DNA of 58,342 nt from Desulfosporosinus sp. (GCA_031292055.1 JARLHV010000144.1:1-58342); one strand, 5' to 3'. Numbered from the stretch's first letter, positions 18,494 through 27,734 are shown. Numbers and translations: made by a program. The notes: generated from the sequence alone by a model not told the origin.

Positions 18494-20155
18494 TTAGTGT
18501 ATTGCTGCTGTTACCGTTGGAATCATGCCAGGATAGAGATACGCTTGTAAATAGATCAAGATACCCACAAAAACTAAGAGGAGTAGAGAATGTTTTAAGG
18601 TAAAACGGAAAAGATCCGATTCTCTACCAACCAAACCCGTTGCTGCAGCAGCTACGGCAATCGATTGCGGCGAAATCATTTTCCCAAGGCCGCCTCCAGC
18701 ACAGTTCGCTGCAATAGTCAGGACAGGATTGATACCAATTTGTTGAGCTGTAACTTGTTGCAACATACCAAAGAGAGCATTAGCAGAGGTGTCAGAACCT
18801 GTGAGGAATACGCCGATCCAACCGAGGAACGGAGAAAAGAACGGAAACGCATGACCCGTTTGGGCCAATAAGAGGCCCAGTGTATAAGAAAGGCCCGAAT
18901 AGTTGGCCAGATAGGCAAAACCAAGAACCGAAGCAATCGTGATGACCGGATAGGTCAGTTGTTTGGCCGTTGCTCCAAACACACTGATTCCTTTACTTGG
19001 ACTAATGTGCAGAATCAACATGGTAATGATCGCAGTAACCAAAATTGCTGTCCCTGCCGCCATGAAGAAATCCCAGCGATAACTAGCACCATAAACGGTA
19101 GGTTTCGAAACAAATGGCGCTGCTTTGTATACGAGTCCATCCAAGCCGGGCCAATGAGGAATGTTAACAAACCATTTAAGCTGATTAACAACCAAATTTT
19201 TGAACCCATCAGTTCCCCATATACCTACGATTACAGTCAGAATGGCAAATGGTGACCAAGCTTTGAGAATTTTACCAAGCGGATACTTTTGGTGCTCCAC
19301 GATTTTCTGGTTTTTCTCATGTGGAAAACGCCAAATAGTTTTTGGCTTCCAGAATTTAATGAAAACTGCTGTGGAAACCAGAGAAAATAAGGAAGCAATG
19401 ATATCGGGAAGGTATGGTCCCAAATAATTTGAAGACCACCACTGAGCGATGGCGAACGTCAACCCGGAGACAGCAATAGCCGGCAGGACCTCTTTGGCCC
19501 CTTTCCAACCAGCCATAATAATAATCAAATACAAGGGCACAAACACAGAAAGGAACGGAACTTGACGTCCAACTGCTATGGAGATGAGGTTAGCACTAAC
19601 CCCGGTCGCAGCACTTGCTGTAATAATAGGAATACCAATTCCACCAAAGGCAACAGGCGCTGTGTTGGCAACCAAGCACAGTCCGGCGGCAGAAAGGGGC
19701 TCAAACCCCAGACCAATCAGAATCGCACCACTAATCGCTACTGGAGTGCCAAAGCCGGCAGCCCCCTCCAGAAACGCTCCAAACGAAAACGCAATCAACA
19801 GGACTTGTAGACGTCGGTCACTAGACAAAGAAGCGATTGAACTTTTAATGACATCAAACTGCCCAGCTTCAACTGTCAGATTATACAAAAAGACTGCAGC
19901 AACGACGATCCAGGCAATAGGGAACACTCCATTGAGGAGTCCAAGGACAGTTGCGGAAAGTGCACTGCCCAGTGGCATTTTATAAACAAGTACAACGTCA
20001 ACTATTGTTAATAAGAGCGTGGTACTCCCCGCAATATGACCTTTCATCCGTTTGATTGCTAAAGCCCAAAACAGATAAAAAATTGGAATAGCCACTACAA
20101 ACGCTGTGAGCTCAATACTATGGCCGAGAGCAGCATAGTTCTGTGTCCATGGCAT
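18494..20155 (-). CDS. lctP: L-lactate permease (LctP family)
   Basis: A 553-residue membrane protein of the LctP/LldP family, taking up lactate (and often glycolate) with protons. About twelve or more membrane helices; family landmarks are AFSFGAFLEGAAGFGTPVAI, the central LGWIGVFLTGSDTSANALFG and NCAGGGLGKMISPQSIAVA near the C terminus. The frame opens at a GTG 12 nt upstream, but AAAGGTGG is correctly spaced for the ATG at 20155. It has its own promoter/operator, which matches the one in front of glcDF. Confidence 0.93.
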   Translation of the reverse strand: MPWTQNYAALGHSIELTAFVVAIPIFYLFWALAIKRMKGHIAGSTTLLLTIVDVVLVYKMPLGSALSATVLGLLNGVFPIAWIVVAAVFLYNLTVEAGQFDVIKSSIASLSSDRRLQVLLIAFSFGAFLEGAAGFGTPVAISGAILIGLGFEPLSAAGLCLVANTAPVAFGGIGIPIITASAATGVSANLISIAVGRQVPFLSVFVPLYLIIIMAGWKGAKEVLPAIAVSGLTFAIAQWWSSNYLGPYLPDIIASLFSLVSTAVFIKFWKPKTIWRFPHEKNQKIVEHQKYPLGKILKAWSPFAILTVIVGIWGTDGFKNLVVNQLKWFVNIPHWPGLDGLVYKAAPFVSKPTVYGASYRWDFFMAAGTAILVTAIITMLILHISPSKGISVFGATAKQLTYPVITIASVLGFAYLANYSGLSYTLGLLLAQTGHAFPFFSPFLGWIGVFLTGSDTSANALFGMLQQVTAQQIGINPVLTIAANCAGGGLGKMISPQSIAVAAAATGLVGRESDLFRFTLKHSLLLLVFVGILIYLQAYLYPGMIPTVTAAIH

Positions 20156-20304
20156 AGATATTTCCACCTTTCCTAAACTATTATCCTAGCTTACCCTTTT
20201 ATTTTGATCTTAGTCAGGCCTTTTCCTTCGCTAATCCTTTGTCCCACCCCCTAGTTTCCGCCCCTTAAGTAAAGGATTGATAATCCATCCGACTGATTGT
20301 ATGG

Positions 20305-20352
20305 CGGTCAGACCACTATGTATATATTAATCTAATGTTGCGAAAATTTCAA
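20305..20352 (-). promoter_or_regulatory. lctP promoter with FadR-type operator
   Basis: Minus strand: TTGAAA (20347-20352), 17-nt spacer, TAATAT (20324-20329), and the palindrome CGGTCAGACCA at 20305-20315 over the predicted start of transcription. Geometry and much of the spacer match the glcDF promoter. Confidence 0.75.
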
Positions 20353-20421
20353 TATCTAAATGGCTTTTCGAAGAAAAAATAACGATAAATTAGATTTTAT
20401 TGTCGAATATATGTTTATAAA

Positions 20422-20462
20422 ACAAAAAGAGCGAAGAAGCACTTCACAAGGCCTTCTCCGCT
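20422..20462 (-). terminator. Terminator after the 155-residue unknown gene
   Basis: AGCGGAGAAG and CTTCTTCGCT (minus strand, one wobble pair) form a hairpin followed by CTTTTTGTTTT. It insulates the lactate block from the upstream gene. Confidence 0.7.
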
Positions 20463-20508
20463 GTCAAAAGCGTCGTTGAGCTCTTTATAATCTACGCCAG
20501 CGCTTAGC

Positions 20509-20976
20509 TTAGCGCGAATATTTCTGTTCTAACGATTTTATCTCTTGCTGAAATGATTGACTCAAACGAAAGAGCAATCGTTCCATGTCCAAGCGGTGCA
20601 GCGAAATATTTTCAGGGCTCAGAAACTCAATTTTACGAAATTCAGGTTTAATCAAAAGGGGAAGTAAATCATCGAGGTTCTCGATACGAAGGGTTAAAAT
20701 AATTGGCGCATAGGCAGCCTCAATATTCCGTCTCCCATCTCCTTGACTTACCGCATAAACTTCAAGACTCAGATCGACATCTTCCATCATAATTCCTTGC
20801 AGTGGAACATTACGCAATAAGGTAACCTGCTGTTCCCGCATAGTTTCAGCAATTTCTTCTTTACTTTTTCCGCCAAAGAAAAAGCGCCCATTCCGAGATT
20901 CCCCGCGAAAATCTAAACGAATCCGCACTCGAATGTGTTCAGTAAGGAGCTCATTCCCAATCCGAATTTTCATCAT
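20509..20976 (-). CDS. Conserved-looking protein of unknown function
   Basis: A 155-residue, soluble, charged protein with no signal peptide or membrane segment. It opens with MMKIRIGNELL and holds strands rich in Arg/Leu (RVRIRLDF, LTLRIEN). The C-terminal half ends in a probable amphipathic helix (MERLLFRLSQSFQQEIKSLEQ). GGAGAGAG precedes the ATG. I do not recognise the family. It stands alone between terminators, divergent from the next gene. Confidence 0.6.
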   Translation of the reverse strand: MMKIRIGNELLTEHIRVRIRLDFRGESRNGRFFFGGKSKEEIAETMREQQVTLLRNVPLQGIMMEDVDLSLEVYAVSQGDGRRNIEAAYAPIILTLRIENLDDLLPLLIKPEFRKIEFLSPENISLHRLDMERLLFRLSQSFQQEIKSLEQKYSR

Positions 20977-21161
20977 CCACTCTCTCCGTTTCCCTATTTT
21001 AAAGCTTTATCTCATTTATTTCGTCATGAAAACATTCTCCATGGGTTTGATTTTCTCCTGCAAGTCTTGCTTTAAGGTTGTAATTTGTGGACATACTAAG
21101 AAAATTCACGAGGTTAACACTAGGTTCATACTGAGCTATTGATTAAAGGAGGAAAAACGAA

Positions 21162-21674
21162 ATGCGTAAAACAGCCATTGCTATTTTCAAAGGACCTCAA
21201 CAAACAAAAGAGGCGATTGAAGAGATTCAAGGAGAATCCTTAGCCAATAGTAAATTATCCGTCATAGTTCGAATTGAATACCTCCATCAAGGTGAATTCC
21301 GCGAAGAAATTGCTAACGAATTAGCATATTACCCCAGTGAAATTAACTTAGACAAATTTAATGCCTGGTTAGTTCAAGCTCCGCCCTTCAACGTACCCAA
21401 CCTCGGGGAGGTGGTTGTCGCTGGCCCGCTAGCCAGTCAACTCATGCACCAACCCCAAGGCCGTGGGCTTGTCGAAGTACTCATGAGTTATGGCCTCTCT
21501 GAGATCCGGTCACGACATTATGAACATGAAGTGCGGTCAGGGCATTGGCTCGTTCTGATCCAAACAAACCACGAAAAAATCAATTCCGTAGCGAACGCCT
21601 TACGGGCCTTTGGCGGAAGAGACATCGAGAAATGGAATACGGAAATTACACATCCCCTTTACCCTATCGGTTAA
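21162..21674 (+). CDS. Unknown protein, possibly general-stress (YflT-like) fold
   Basis: A 170-residue soluble protein with AAGGAGG before the ATG. The N-terminal KTAIAIFKGPQQTKEAIEEI pattern and the later segment GHWLVLIQTNHEKINSVANALRAFGG look like the two halves of a ferredoxin-like repeat such as the YflT/general stress protein 17M domain. The resemblance is weak and from memory. It converges on rluB with a 13-bp gap, and no terminator is visible between them. Confidence 0.55.
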   Translation: MRKTAIAIFKGPQQTKEAIEEIQGESLANSKLSVIVRIEYLHQGEFREEIANELAYYPSEINLDKFNAWLVQAPPFNVPNLGEVVVAGPLASQLMHQPQGRGLVEVLMSYGLSEIRSRHYEHEVRSGHWLVLIQTNHEKINSVANALRAFGGRDIEKWNTEITHPLYPIG

Positions 21675-21687
21675 GCGCAAGTTACTT

Positions 21688-22473
21688 TCATAGCCCTACT
21701 TGGGAACGTAATTCTTGCACTTCCTGGCCAGTAAGTACTCGGTAAGTCCCCGAACTGAGGGTTTTCTCCTGAGTTAACGGTCCAAATTTTACCCGCTCAA
21801 GTTTAACCACTAAATATCCCAGAGCTGCAAACATCCGTCGGATTTGGCGATTTCGACCTTCATGAATTGTCACCTCTAAGACTTCCAGAGCTTCACCCTT
21901 GGAACCGCCTCTCGTTCTCTTGGTAGCACCGCTCACGCGTTCAACTTTAGCGGGAGCGGTGTTGCCATCTTCAAGCGATACCCCTTGCCGTAAATTTTCA
22001 AGAGCATTAATGCTCACCGTTCCTTGTACCCATACCCGGTAAGTTTTATCTATGCTATATGAGGGATGCATTAAGCGATGGGCTAGTTCTCCATCGTTGG
22101 TAAGCACTAATAAGCCCGATGTATCATAATCCAGCCTTCCGACAGGATAAACCCGTGCTGGAACATTTTTCATTAAATCAACCACTGTGGGACGCCCTTG
22201 CGGGTCACTGGCACTTGTAATTACGCTAATCGGTTTATTGAGCAGATAATAATGCAACTCCTCAGATCGTTGAACTGGAAGCCCATCCACTTCAATCTGG
22301 TCTTGAATACCTACCTTAGTCCCCAAAGCAGAAACCTTATCCCCATTAACTGTCACTCGACCATCTACAATAAGTTGTTCTGCATGGCGACGAGAGGCCA
22401 CTCCAGCTTGGGCAAGCACTTTTTGCAGACGTTCTTCAGCTCCTCTGTTTTGAGCCGTAGTCTCACTTTCCAT
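21688..22473 (-). CDS. rluB: 23S rRNA pseudouridine synthase, RluB/RsuA family
   Basis: A 261-residue enzyme that isomerises uridine in rRNA. N-terminal S4 RNA-binding domain (about 12-60, RLQKVLAQAGVASRRHAEQLI), then the RsuA catalytic core with the Asp motif GRLDYDTSGLLVLTNDG, and the C-terminal EGRNRQIRRMFAALG segment. RluB (large subunit) is the usual Firmicute member, but RsuA or RluF specificity cannot be told apart here. ATG behind GGAGAAGGAG. Confidence 0.88.
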   Translation of the reverse strand: MESETTAQNRGAEERLQKVLAQAGVASRRHAEQLIVDGRVTVNGDKVSALGTKVGIQDQIEVDGLPVQRSEELHYYLLNKPISVITSASDPQGRPTVVDLMKNVPARVYPVGRLDYDTSGLLVLTNDGELAHRLMHPSYSIDKTYRVWVQGTVSINALENLRQGVSLEDGNTAPAKVERVSGATKRTRGGSKGEALEVLEVTIHEGRNRQIRRMFAALGYLVVKLERVKFGPLTQEKTLSSGTYRVLTGQEVQELRSQVGL

Positions 22474-22518
22474 GGATTTCTGTTCTCCTTCTCCTCTGTA
22501 CTATCTGGCAGTGCAAAT

Positions 22519-23919
22519 TTAATTAGGCTTGGGTCTTTTGAGATCAAAAATACCCGGCCCTATTTCTGGATAACTCTTTCGAATAGTTTCCCAAAACAGT
22601 TCATTATGGGAGCTTTTGGGAAGATGAACGAAATAATCGCCGGGGAACTGCTGGAGTAATTTAGAAGGAATCACCTTATCCCCGACCTTAGTTAAACGAA
22701 ACCCGACACGATGCGCATAATAAAATGTCATCGGCGCTGGATCACTTAAGACAAGAATACTTGAAGCTGAAGTATGCCTTTCAATCCACCGTGCTTGGCT
22801 GAGGTATTCCTGATTCCACTGATATTTTGGCGTTAAGTAGGTATAAGAACTCCGGTTGATCCATACCAAGAGTACAATTCCAAGCATTGTTAGCGGTCGG
22901 CCTTTTATCCCATCCAAGGCATAAGCACCGAGTAAGGCGGCAAGAGGTAATACAGGAACTAAGTAGTAATCTAAGGGAATATGAGCACAAACAACTCCGA
23001 TATAAAGAACTACTATCCCAACCCAAGCCAAGAGTGCCATACGCACCGGAGAACGGAAAAAGATTAGGCGGCACAATCCCACTCCAGAAAGAAGCAGAAT
23101 GCTATCTGTAAATCCTCTCCGAATAGTTTTACTTAGTAATTTCCAGTCTAAGGTACTCGCCGTTACTACTTGTCCAGTCAAGATTCCGGTGACAAACTGA
23201 CTCGAAGCTGCGACTTTAAAATGTACCCATAAATAATATACCATTGGTGGCATAAGCACAATCATACTATAACCGACAAGCTTGGCTACCCGCTCACGAT
23301 TCAGTGGCCAAAAGCCCAGCATAAGGGCAACCGGAAACAACATTAACTGAGGAAGCTTAGCTAAGATTGCCCCGGCCATTAACACGCCAGCTTTCCAGAC
23401 CCCACTCTCCTCTTGAGTAGTTCTCCATCTCCAGATCATAACTAAGGCCCAAATACTCCAAGCTTGAGCCATCGGTTCGGGCATCACAACTCGTCCATAA
23501 TATATCGCTAAGGGCATTAAGGCATAAATTGCTGCTGCCATAAGCCCAGCGCGCTCCGTAAACATTTTCCGTCCTAGCTCATAGATTCCACCCACCGTAA
23601 TTAAAGATAAGACGACTGACCAGAGCCGTCCCCAAATATCTGCCCAACCGAACAGAGTCCAAGTACAGGCCAGAAGGTAAGGTAAAAAAGGAAATTCCAA
23701 TTCAACCCTTTGGGGGGTAATCCCATCATAATTGAGTTGAGGCAAGAATACACTCGGAATATCCGTTAAATGGCCCAGCATATGAGCCGCAATACTAGCC
23801 GTATCGGCCTGTCGCCAAGCTTGATCATCTAACAAAGGATTTGTTATTCCCCGTAGACGAACACCCAAGGCAACCAGTAGAATCAGAAACAAGAGTACAC
23901 GTCTTATTCCTCTGCCCAT
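22519..23919 (-). CDS. Membrane glycosyltransferase, GT39/PMT-like
   Basis: A 466-residue membrane protein with about ten membrane helices. The first extracytoplasmic loop holds the acidic motif NPLLDDQAWRQADTA, typical of the DxD-like site in PMT/ArnT-type lipid-dependent glycosyltransferases. The longest frame opens at 23976, but GGAG lies 9 nt before the ATG at 23919, which overlaps the upstream glycosyltransferase gene by 16 nt. The pair probably acts together: the GT2 enzyme loads a sugar on polyprenyl phosphate and this protein transfers it outside. Acceptor unknown. Confidence 0.8.
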   Translation of the reverse strand: MGRGIRRVLLFLILLVALGVRLRGITNPLLDDQAWRQADTASIAAHMLGHLTDIPSVFLPQLNYDGITPQRVELEFPFLPYLLACTWTLFGWADIWGRLWSVVLSLITVGGIYELGRKMFTERAGLMAAAIYALMPLAIYYGRVVMPEPMAQAWSIWALVMIWRWRTTQEESGVWKAGVLMAGAILAKLPQLMLFPVALMLGFWPLNRERVAKLVGYSMIVLMPPMVYYLWVHFKVAASSQFVTGILTGQVVTASTLDWKLLSKTIRRGFTDSILLLSGVGLCRLIFFRSPVRMALLAWVGIVVLYIGVVCAHIPLDYYLVPVLPLAALLGAYALDGIKGRPLTMLGIVLLVWINRSSYTYLTPKYQWNQEYLSQARWIERHTSASSILVLSDPAPMTFYYAHRVGFRLTKVGDKVIPSKLLQQFPGDYFVHLPKSSHNELFWETIRKSYPEIGPGIFDLKRPKPN

Positions 23920-24707
23920 TCTACTACACTCCAGCTCTTGCGTTTTATCTGATAGATTAGTTGAACATACCCCCAAATCGTTGCTCCTATTCTCATTTTA
24001 CTGGCACCTTTTTTAAGTTCGTAGTGGAGTTTTAAGGGGACTTCAGAAACGCGCCCTGCCAAAGGAGCAACTTTTAACAACAATTCAACCATCCCCGAAA
24101 AATTTCGACTTTTAATGATGTTTGGTCCATATAGTCGAGTTCCTTCGGCTAGGATCGAAAGCCGATAAGCACGGTAACCACATGAATAATCCCGCACACC
24201 TGCGATGGGAGCAAAATAACGCATGACTTGCCCAGCTCCCCAAGATAGCGCCTTCCGACCTAATGAAAGCCCGTGCTGTTCCCCGCCTTGAGCATAACGC
24301 GAAGCAATGACAAGGTCAGCCCCCGCACAAATTTCCTCATACAGCAAGGGAATACAGTCTGCTGGTTGGGTATTATCTGCGTCCATCGTTATAAGCAGAT
24401 CCGGGACTTTCTGGTCTTGATAAACATTGTTTTTGGTTAGGTTGCCTTGATTCTGGTTAAAGTTCAAGACAAACTGAAAACCGCTGTTTAAAGCTGCTCC
24501 AAGTCCTTGGTTTTGATCGTGGTTAACTTTGTGTACGTTTTTATGCGTGAGAGAATAGTTATGGACGACATCCAGAGTACAATCAGTACTTCCATCATTG
24601 ACGACAATAATTTGATGAGGGATTGACGCACAGTTCTGTTCGATATCTGCAAGTAACGTCGGGAGCGCCGCGGCTTCATTATACGCGGGTAGAACTATAT
24701 AAAGCAT
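23904..24707 (-). CDS. GT2 glycosyltransferase, dolichol-phosphate-mannose-synthase type
   Basis: About 267 residues. GT-A fold signatures: YIVLPAYNEAAALP at the N terminus, VVNDGSTD, and TMDADNTQP as the metal-binding motif. A later SRYAQGGEQ segment and a basic C terminus lack a membrane domain, so it is the soluble DPM1-like type. It likely makes a polyprenyl-phosphate sugar used by the GT39 protein encoded next. The open frame extends to 24761; AAAGGAGG lies 11 nt before the chosen ATG, and an in-frame TTG is closer, so the start is uncertain by a few residues. Confidence 0.85.
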   Translation of the reverse strand: MLYIVLPAYNEAAALPTLLADIEQNCASIPHQIIVVNDGSTDCTLDVVHNYSLTHKNVHKVNHDQNQGLGAALNSGFQFVLNFNQNQGNLTKNNVYQDQKVPDLLITMDADNTQPADCIPLLYEEICAGADLVIASRYAQGGEQHGLSLGRKALSWGAGQVMRYFAPIAGVRDYSCGYRAYRLSILAEGTRLYGPNIIKSRNFSGMVELLLKVAPLAGRVSEVPLKLHYELKKGASKMRIGATIWGYVQLIYQIKRKSWSVVEWAEE

Positions 24708-24757
24708 ACTATACAATGCCTCCTTTCGGTCCATTGTTAGTATGCACAAAGTGTCAA

Positions 24758-25297
24758 TCAATAAAACGTCTTGCTAACAATCCAAACAGATACTATCAGG
24801 CCAACAAGATCCGCTAAGAGTCCTAATTTAAGAGCATAACGATACTTTTTGATTCCAACAGAACCAAAATAGACCGTTAGTACGAAGAATGTGGTGTCCG
24901 TACTCCCCTGCAGCGTTGATGCTAAACGTCCAATGAAGGAATCCGGTCCATGTTGATTAATTAGCTGTGTCGCAACCCCTAAGGCCCCTGAACCACTCAG
25001 AGGACGCATTATAGCTAAAGGTATAATCGCTGCAAAGTTTGAATCCAATCCTAACACGCTAAACAGTGGCTGTAACCAACTTGATACTATTTCGAGCGCT
25101 CCAGAGTCTACGAAAACTCTAATTGACACAAGCATTCCAATTAAAAAAGGCAGAATCCGCACACCAGTTTTGAACCCTTCCTCTGCTCCTGCTACGAAAG
25201 ATTCATAGACAGGAACATTTTTCAGGTAAGCAAACACTGGGATAAACAATAAAAGTAATGGAATCGCCCAACGAGAGATCTCAGCAATAACCCTCAT
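24758..25297 (-). CDS. spmB: Spore maturation protein B
   Basis: A 179-residue membrane protein with several helices and the nucleoside-recognition (Gate) domain typical of SpmB: GVRILPFLIGMLVSIRVFVDSG and MRPLSGSGALGV. Together with SpmA it is needed for spore core dehydration and heat resistance in Bacillus. The frame is open to 25354, but GGAGG is 5 nt before the ATG at 25297, which overlaps the spmA stop as ATGA. The length matches the family. Confidence 0.93.
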   Translation of the reverse strand: MRVIAEISRWAIPLLLLFIPVFAYLKNVPVYESFVAGAEEGFKTGVRILPFLIGMLVSIRVFVDSGALEIVSSWLQPLFSVLGLDSNFAAIIPLAIMRPLSGSGALGVATQLINQHGPDSFIGRLASTLQGSTDTTFFVLTVYFGSVGIKKYRYALKLGLLADLVGLIVSVWIVSKTFY

Positions 25298-25875
25298 TTT
25301 CTCCTCCTGTGACGAATAAGGTAATCCACAATCATAGCAACCGACATAGCACATCCTGTCGCAACGATTGTTGTCCCGATAATTTCCGTTGGATTGGCGG
25401 AATTTGCCTTAAGTCGAACTCCTATTATTGTAGCTGGGATTAAGGTAATACAGGACGTGTTTAATGCCAGAAACGTAATCATGGCAGGGCTTGCCTCGTC
25501 GGGTGTCGGATTTTCCTTTTGGAGTTCTTGCATGGCTTTCAGTCCAAAGGGGGTAGCAGCGTTACCCAGCCCTAATATATTGGCACTTAAATTCATAATA
25601 ATGGCCCCTAGGGCAGGACTATCAGGCTTAAGAGAGGGAAATAAACGACGAATAGCAGGGCCAAATAAGCGGGCAATCCCCTTAATAAAACCAGCTTCCT
25701 CTGCCAAACGCATGAGTCCTAGCCATAAGCTCATCACACCGATTAGTTCAATGGCTACCTCTACCCCCAGTTCTGCTGCTTTCATGGCAGAGACCGTCAC
25801 ATTTTCGATGTGCCCATTGAACGCAGAGACAATAATACCTGTCGCTAACATAAAAAGCCAGATGAGATTAACCAT
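25294..25875 (-). CDS. spmA: Spore maturation protein A
   Basis: A 193-residue membrane protein of the SpmA family with N-terminal hydrophobic segment MVNLIWLFMLATGIIVSAFNG and the Gate-domain motif MNLSANILGLGNAATPFGLKAM. Acts with SpmB in the forespore membrane. GGGGGTGGGAG precedes the ATG. It overlaps spmB by 4 nt and lies beyond a terminator from ytfJ. Confidence 0.94.
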   Translation of the reverse strand: MVNLIWLFMLATGIIVSAFNGHIENVTVSAMKAAELGVEVAIELIGVMSLWLGLMRLAEEAGFIKGIARLFGPAIRRLFPSLKPDSPALGAIIMNLSANILGLGNAATPFGLKAMQELQKENPTPDEASPAMITFLALNTSCITLIPATIIGVRLKANSANPTEIIGTTIVATGCAMSVAMIVDYLIRHRRRK

Positions 25876-25910
25876 CTCCCACCCCCTTGGCTAGAATGTA
25901 TGATCAGGAC

Positions 25911-25948
25911 AATCAAAAAAGAACGAGATCTCTCGTTCTTTTTTGATT
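25911..25948. terminator. Palindromic bidirectional terminator
   Basis: A perfect palindrome: GAACGAGA / TCTCGTTC at the centre, flanked by a six-A run and a six-T run. On the minus strand it ends the ytfI-ytfJ transcript ahead of spmA. Confidence 0.85.
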
Positions 25949-25979
25949 ATTTTATTTATCATCCTAAATCACGATCCGT

Positions 25980-26423
25980 TTAGTCACGGGCAAGGATAAT
26001 TTCATCCGAAGTTCTCTTTTTCTTATGAAACATTCCCGCAATCTTATCTAATAAATCAGGAACTGTATCGATCAATCGATCAACTACCACGTTACTATCG
26101 ACGGGAAGAAGTCGAACTGTCCCATTACCTACGACCAAAAAAGCAACGGGTTGTACTGACACTCCGGCTCCGGCACCCCCTCCAAAAGGGAGTTGTGTGG
26201 CTTGTCCGGGTGAGTTTCCTGTATTCCCATTCTCTTTATTATCCTCTGGTGGTGCAAACTCACTACCTCCTGCTGCAAAACCACAAGAAACCCGTGATAT
26301 CGGAATAATCACGGACCCATCAGGAGATTCTACCGCATCACCAACGATCGTGTTCACATCCACAATCTGTTGGATACTCTCCATGGCTGTTTTCATTAAG
26401 GATTCAATCGGATGATTCCCCAT
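25980..26423 (-). CDS. ytfJ: Spore protein YtfJ (GerW family)
   Basis: A 147-residue GerW/YtfJ protein, a forespore-expressed factor linked to germination. The N-terminal signature NHPIESLMKTAMESIQQIVDV and VGDAVESPDGSVIIPISRVSCGFAAGGSEF are typical. The middle Gly-rich linker (GGGAGAGVSVQPVAFLVVGNGTVRLLPV) follows the family too. Start behind AAGGGGG. It lies 4 bp after the DUF2953 (ytfI) gene, a pairing conserved in spore formers. Confidence 0.92.
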   Translation of the reverse strand: MGNHPIESLMKTAMESIQQIVDVNTIVGDAVESPDGSVIIPISRVSCGFAAGGSEFAPPEDNKENGNTGNSPGQATQLPFGGGAGAGVSVQPVAFLVVGNGTVRLLPVDSNVVVDRLIDTVPDLLDKIAGMFHKKKRTSDEIILARD

Positions 26424-26427
26424 ACAT

Positions 26428-27105
26428 TTACCCCCTTATACCCCGTTTAAACGCTCGCAATAAATTTATACCTGCAAAAATAATATGACCCATTCTTAAA
26501 TGAAATATGCATTGAATGTCACATCGGAATCCTTCTTTTTTAAACTGTGGGACAACAACCAACGCTGGGCAGGGGACCTCAACCGTCACCTGTTGATAAA
26601 GGTGGGCAAGTGCAAAACCCAACATAGACCAAAAAGCTCCGGCCGCAATCGCCGTCTGAGCTGCATCTTTGTAGCCGATTTCGATCTGCCAGTTAATCCC
26701 CTTACAATGGATTCCCCGATAGAATTGACTCTTCACTCGGCCTAGATAGCTTAATAAACCAGGCACCTTTTTCCAAATATGGCTTAACAGCCCTCTCCGC
26801 AGGTAACGAAAACGTGTTTTTGTCGTTGCTTCTCGTTTTCCACCTTTTCCTTTGGCAGTCTGTTCGATTTCTAGCTGTGGTCCTTTTTCCCATTCCAGCT
26901 GAAGGGTTGGAATTTGATATTGAGTATGCCATAGCCCGTGGAAGGCAAACAATTGGATATCAATATGATCTTCCTCTTCAATACGTTGGTATCTAAAATC
27001 AACTTCAGCTTTTAATGCTAAGCTAAGCAGTAGCATAATAGTCATAGCGAGCAAGAATGCTAAAACTCGCACCCAAAACCCCTCCGTACTCCACATCATC
27101 GTCAT
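26428..27105 (-). CDS. ytfI: DUF2953 membrane protein (YtfI)
   Basis: A 225-residue protein with one N-terminal membrane helix (about 10-30, FWVRVLAFLLAMTIMLLLSLAL), then a soluble domain with many aromatic residues and a basic centre. The C-terminal segment VPQFKKEGFRCDIQCIFHLRMGHIIFAGINLL is typical of DUF2953. Function unknown; it is conserved next to ytfJ in spore-forming Firmicutes. The start lacks a clear ribosome binding site, so one of the ATGs a few codons later could be used. Confidence 0.85.
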   Translation of the reverse strand: MTMMWSTEGFWVRVLAFLLAMTIMLLLSLALKAEVDFRYQRIEEEDHIDIQLFAFHGLWHTQYQIPTLQLEWEKGPQLEIEQTAKGKGGKREATTKTRFRYLRRGLLSHIWKKVPGLLSYLGRVKSQFYRGIHCKGINWQIEIGYKDAAQTAIAAGAFWSMLGFALAHLYQQVTVEVPCPALVVVPQFKKEGFRCDIQCIFHLRMGHIIFAGINLLRAFKRGIRG

Positions 27106-27352
27106 CGTGACTGTCTCTATCTAAATAGGTAAGATGCCCAAATTTGAAGTGTTTTATGCCTTTTGTTTCTATTCTAGGGTATCTGAAATGAAGTTTTTAA
27201 TGTCTATTAGTATGATTTGTATTGACCATGAGTATTATAAAATGTTAGAATTATCCTATCTCAAATCCTCTGGCTATTATTTTCACAACTGGAAAAAAGC
27301 GTCTTCTTAAATGAATTTTAAGAATTATATCCTACGAATAGGAGGGCACACT

Positions 27353-27709
27353 TTGAAAAAGGCATTAGTTATTGAGAGCAATACTGGAATCCGACGTCTT
27401 TTAATTGAAGTATTGACTCAAGAAGGTTATTCAGTTGAGGCAACTTCCGATGGCTTGCAGGCTTTGGCAAGAATCCAGGAATGTAGACCATCCGTTGTTT
27501 TATTGGATTCAGAAATGCCTGGTATAAGGGGAATAGACGTTCTAACCAAAATCTCTAACTTATCCCCAGATCTACCAGTTATTTTGATTGCGCATACTGA
27601 TGAAAAGGGCGTAGAAACATTACTAGAAAACGGGTTAGTAAAATATTGTATCTCAAAACCCTTCTCCTTGACTGATCTGATTAAACTTCTCAACTCGCTT
27701 GGCATTTAA
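27353..27709 (+). CDS. Stand-alone receiver-domain protein, degenerate pocket
   Basis: A 118-residue CheY/Spo0F-like receiver with no output domain. The phospho-acceptor is in VVLLDSEMPG and the Lys in CISKPF. Two pocket changes are seen: the usual acidic pair is ES in LVIESNTG, and the conserved Thr/Ser position before Ala is Ile in VILIAHTD. The frame is open from 27311, but GGAGG lies 7 nt before a TTG at 27353, the likely start. It is isolated between ytfI (divergent) and the activase gene (convergent). Could be a phosphorelay element or a phosphorylation-independent binder. Confidence 0.82.
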   Translation: MKKALVIESNTGIRRLLIEVLTQEGYSVEATSDGLQALARIQECRPSVVLLDSEMPGIRGIDVLTKISNLSPDLPVILIAHTDEKGVETLLENGLVKYCISKPFSLTDLIKLLNSLGI

Positions 27710-27734
27710 CACAGCTAACACAGCGCTCGAATCG

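Noticed and set aside
21688..22473. Assigning rluB function precisely to a single uridine
   Set aside because: Family members RluB, RsuA and RluF share these motifs; the modified position cannot be read from sequence.
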